From Kosakonia pseudosacchari (GTDB lineage Bacteria; Pseudomonadota; Gammaproteobacteria; Enterobacterales; Enterobacteriaceae): a DNA stretch of 64,000 nucleotides. The translations under genes were made by a program, and so were the position numbers. Below, piece by piece: positions 62,635 through 64,000 of this stretch (within the stretch, counting starts at the first letter, position 1; each line of letters opens with the position of its first letter). The stretch covers positions 1 to 64,000 of the forward strand of contig NZ_FXWP01000013.1 of the NCBI RefSeq assembly GCF_900184035.1, written 5' to 3'. The notes under the pieces are model-generated. The model was given only the letters and a program-made list of their open reading frames with translations, searched no databases and had not been told where the DNA came from.

Positions 62635-64000
62635 TAGCCCGTTGGTTCTGGCGCGAATGGCGCTCGCCGTCGCTGCTGATTGTCTGGATGGCGCTCAGCC
62701 TGGCGGTTGCTTGTGTGTTGGCGCTCGGCAACATCAGCGATCGCATGGAAAAAGGGCTCAGCCAGCAGAGCCGGGAATTTATGGCGGGCGACAGAGCGTT
62801 GCGCAGCTCTCGTGAAATACCCCAGGCGTGGCTGGATGAAGCGCGAAAATCAGGGCTGAGGGTCAGCGAGCAAATCAGTTTTGCCACCATGACCTTTGCC
62901 GGGGACACGCCGCAACTCGCCGATGTGAAAGCCGTTGATGACATTTACCCCCTTTATGGCGAGCTGCAAACCAGCCCGCCCGGGTTAAAACCGCAAGCGG
63001 GAACGGTGCTACTGGCACCACGATTAATGGCGCTGCTCAATTTAAAAACCGGGGATTCTATTGATGTGGGTGATGCCACATTACGTATCGCCGGGGAAGT
63101 CGTACAGGAGCCGGATTCAGGCTTTAACCCATTCCAGATGGCGCCGCGCCTGTTAATGAACACTGCCGATGTGGCGAAAACTGGCGCGGTGCAGCCGGGT
63201 AGCCGCGTCAGCTGGCGGGTGAAATTTGGTGGAACGCCCGCGCAGTTAGATGCATACGAAAAATGGTTGCTGCCGCAGTTGAAACCGGAGCACCGCTGGT
63301 ACGGGCTGGAACAGGATGAAGGTGCGCTGGGTAAATCCTTGCAGCGTTCGCAGCAGTTCCTGTTGTTATCTGCCTTATTAACGCTGCTGCTGGCGATAGC
63401 CGCCGTCGCGGTGGCGATGGGGCATTATTGCCGCAGTCGCTACGATCTGGTGGCGGTATTGAAAACCCTTGGCGCGGGCCGGGCGCAATTACGCAAAGTG
63501 ATTGTCGGGCAGTGGTTAATGGTACTGGCGCTATCAGTGGTAACCGGCGGTGTTATCGGGCTGGTGTTCGAAAGCGTATTAATGGTGCTGCTCAAGCCGG
63601 TACTGCCTGCTGCGCTGCCGCCCGCCAGTTTGTGGCCGTGGCTGTGGGCAGTGGGAGCGATGGTGGTGATTTCGCTGCTGGTGGGGTTGCGACCCTATCG
63701 CTTGCTGCTGGCGACGCAGCCGCTGCGCGTGCTGCGACGTGATGCGGTGGCCAATGTCTGGCCTTTGAAATTCTACGTGCCGGTGATCTGCGCGGTGGCC
63801 GTGCTGCTACTCGCCTGGCTGATGGGCGGCAGTATGCTGCTGTGGGCTGTGCTGGCGGGTGCCGTGGTACTGGCCTTGCTGTGCGGTGTGGTGGGCTGGC
63901 TGCTGCTTAATGTGCTCAAACGCCTGACATTTAAGGCGCTACCGTTGCGCCTTGCGGTGAACCGGCTGCTGCGTCAGCCATGGTCAACGTTGAGCCAGCT
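62631..64000 (+). CDS. ybbP: FtsX-like ABC permease YbbP (truncated by window end)
   Basis: The first 456 codons of the permease partner of YbbA; E. coli YbbP is about 804 residues, so the rest lies beyond the window. The start [16 protein letters not shown] has a first span at about 15-35, a large periplasmic domain (about 40-240), then FtsX-type spans (about 242-262 and later). GGGAGGAAGC precedes the ATG, which overlaps the ybbA stop. Confidence 0.93.
   Translation, partial: MIARWFWREWRSPSLLIVWMALSLAVACVLALGNISDRMEKGLSQQSREFMAGDRALRSSREIPQAWLDEARKSGLRVSEQISFATMTFAGDTPQLADVKAVDDIYPLYGELQTSPPGLKPQAGTVLLAPRLMALLNLKTGDSIDVGDATLRIAGEVVQEPDSGFNPFQMAPRLLMNTADVAKTGAVQPGSRVSWRVKFGGTPAQLDAYEKWLLPQLKPEHRWYGLEQDEGALGKSLQRSQQFLLLSALLTLLLAIAAVAVAMGHYCRSRYDLVAVLKTLGAGRAQLRKVIVGQWLMVLALSVVTGGVIGLVFESVLMVLLKPVLPAALPPASLWPWLWAVGAMVVISLLVGLRPYRLLLATQPLRVLRRDAVANVWPLKFYVPVICAVAVLLLAWLMGGSMLLWAVLAGAVVLALLCGVVGWLLLNVLKRLTFKALPLRLAVNRLLRQPWSTLSQ

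Overview
The window is chromosomal DNA from a member of the Enterobacteriaceae, most likely of the Kosakonia/Enterobacter/Klebsiella group. Its backbone follows the Escherichia coli order from tesB to ybbP (tesB-ybaY-atl-ffs-ybaA-pdeB-ylaC-maa-hha-tomB-acrBA-acrR-mscK-rsmS-priC-ybaN-apt-dnaX-ybaB-recR-htpG-adk-hemH-gsk-ybaL-fsr-ushA-ybaK-ybaP-copA-cueR-ybbJ-qmcA-cnoX-ybbO-tesA-ybbA-ybbP). Products are close to their E. coli counterparts in length and sequence. The genus is inferred from recall of gene order, not from a search. No prophage, insertion sequence, CRISPR array, tRNA or rRNA was seen.

Layout. 1-2407: tesB, ybaY, atl and the 4.5S RNA gene. 2430-11605: an accessory block between ffs and ybaA with a GFA-type zinc protein, a secreted SH3-like protein, a MocR regulator facing a YczE membrane protein, an acetyltransferase, a small two-gene unit with a ribbon-helix-helix-like protein, a Pho box followed by a possible small RNA, and lacI-lacZ without lacY. 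11666-14176: ybaA, a flavin reductase-like protein and the c-di-GMP phosphodiesterase pdeB. 14276-21143: a second accessory block with a GntR regulator, an enolase-superfamily dehydratase, a PTS EIIBC permease, and an operon of a 2-oxoglutarate/Fe(II) oxygenase plus a MetQ/MetN/MetI-like importer. 21404-24054: zinc-independent ribosomal proteins L31B and L36B behind a Zur-like box, then an acetyltransferase/MocR pair. 24020-64000: the conserved core, covering efflux (acrAB/acrR), mechanosensing (mscK), replication and repair (priC, dnaX, recR), purine salvage (apt, gsk, adk, ushA), heat shock (htpG), haem (hemH), copper export (copA/cueR) and membrane quality control (ybbJ/qmcA/cnoX), ending inside ybbP.

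The most interesting signal is upstream of the oxygenase/importer operon. A well-placed Shine-Dalgarno precedes a small ORF that begins Met-Arg-Cys-Cys-Cys and overlaps the oxygenase start in another frame. The Cys codons are complementary at 7 of 8 positions to the oxygenase Shine-Dalgarno. This suggests a cysteine-responsive leader peptide controlling a sulfur-scavenging operon. The second is an 18-bp Pho box (16 of 18 consensus positions) followed by about 95 bases that could fold into two stem-loops ending in a terminator, a candidate phosphate-regulated small RNA upstream of lacI.

Regulatory sites that could be read directly include the lac promoter, operator and CRP site, the AcrR operator and marbox, a sigma-32 promoter before htpG, the CueR-type 19-bp-spacer promoter of copA, and the dnaX programmed frameshift signal.
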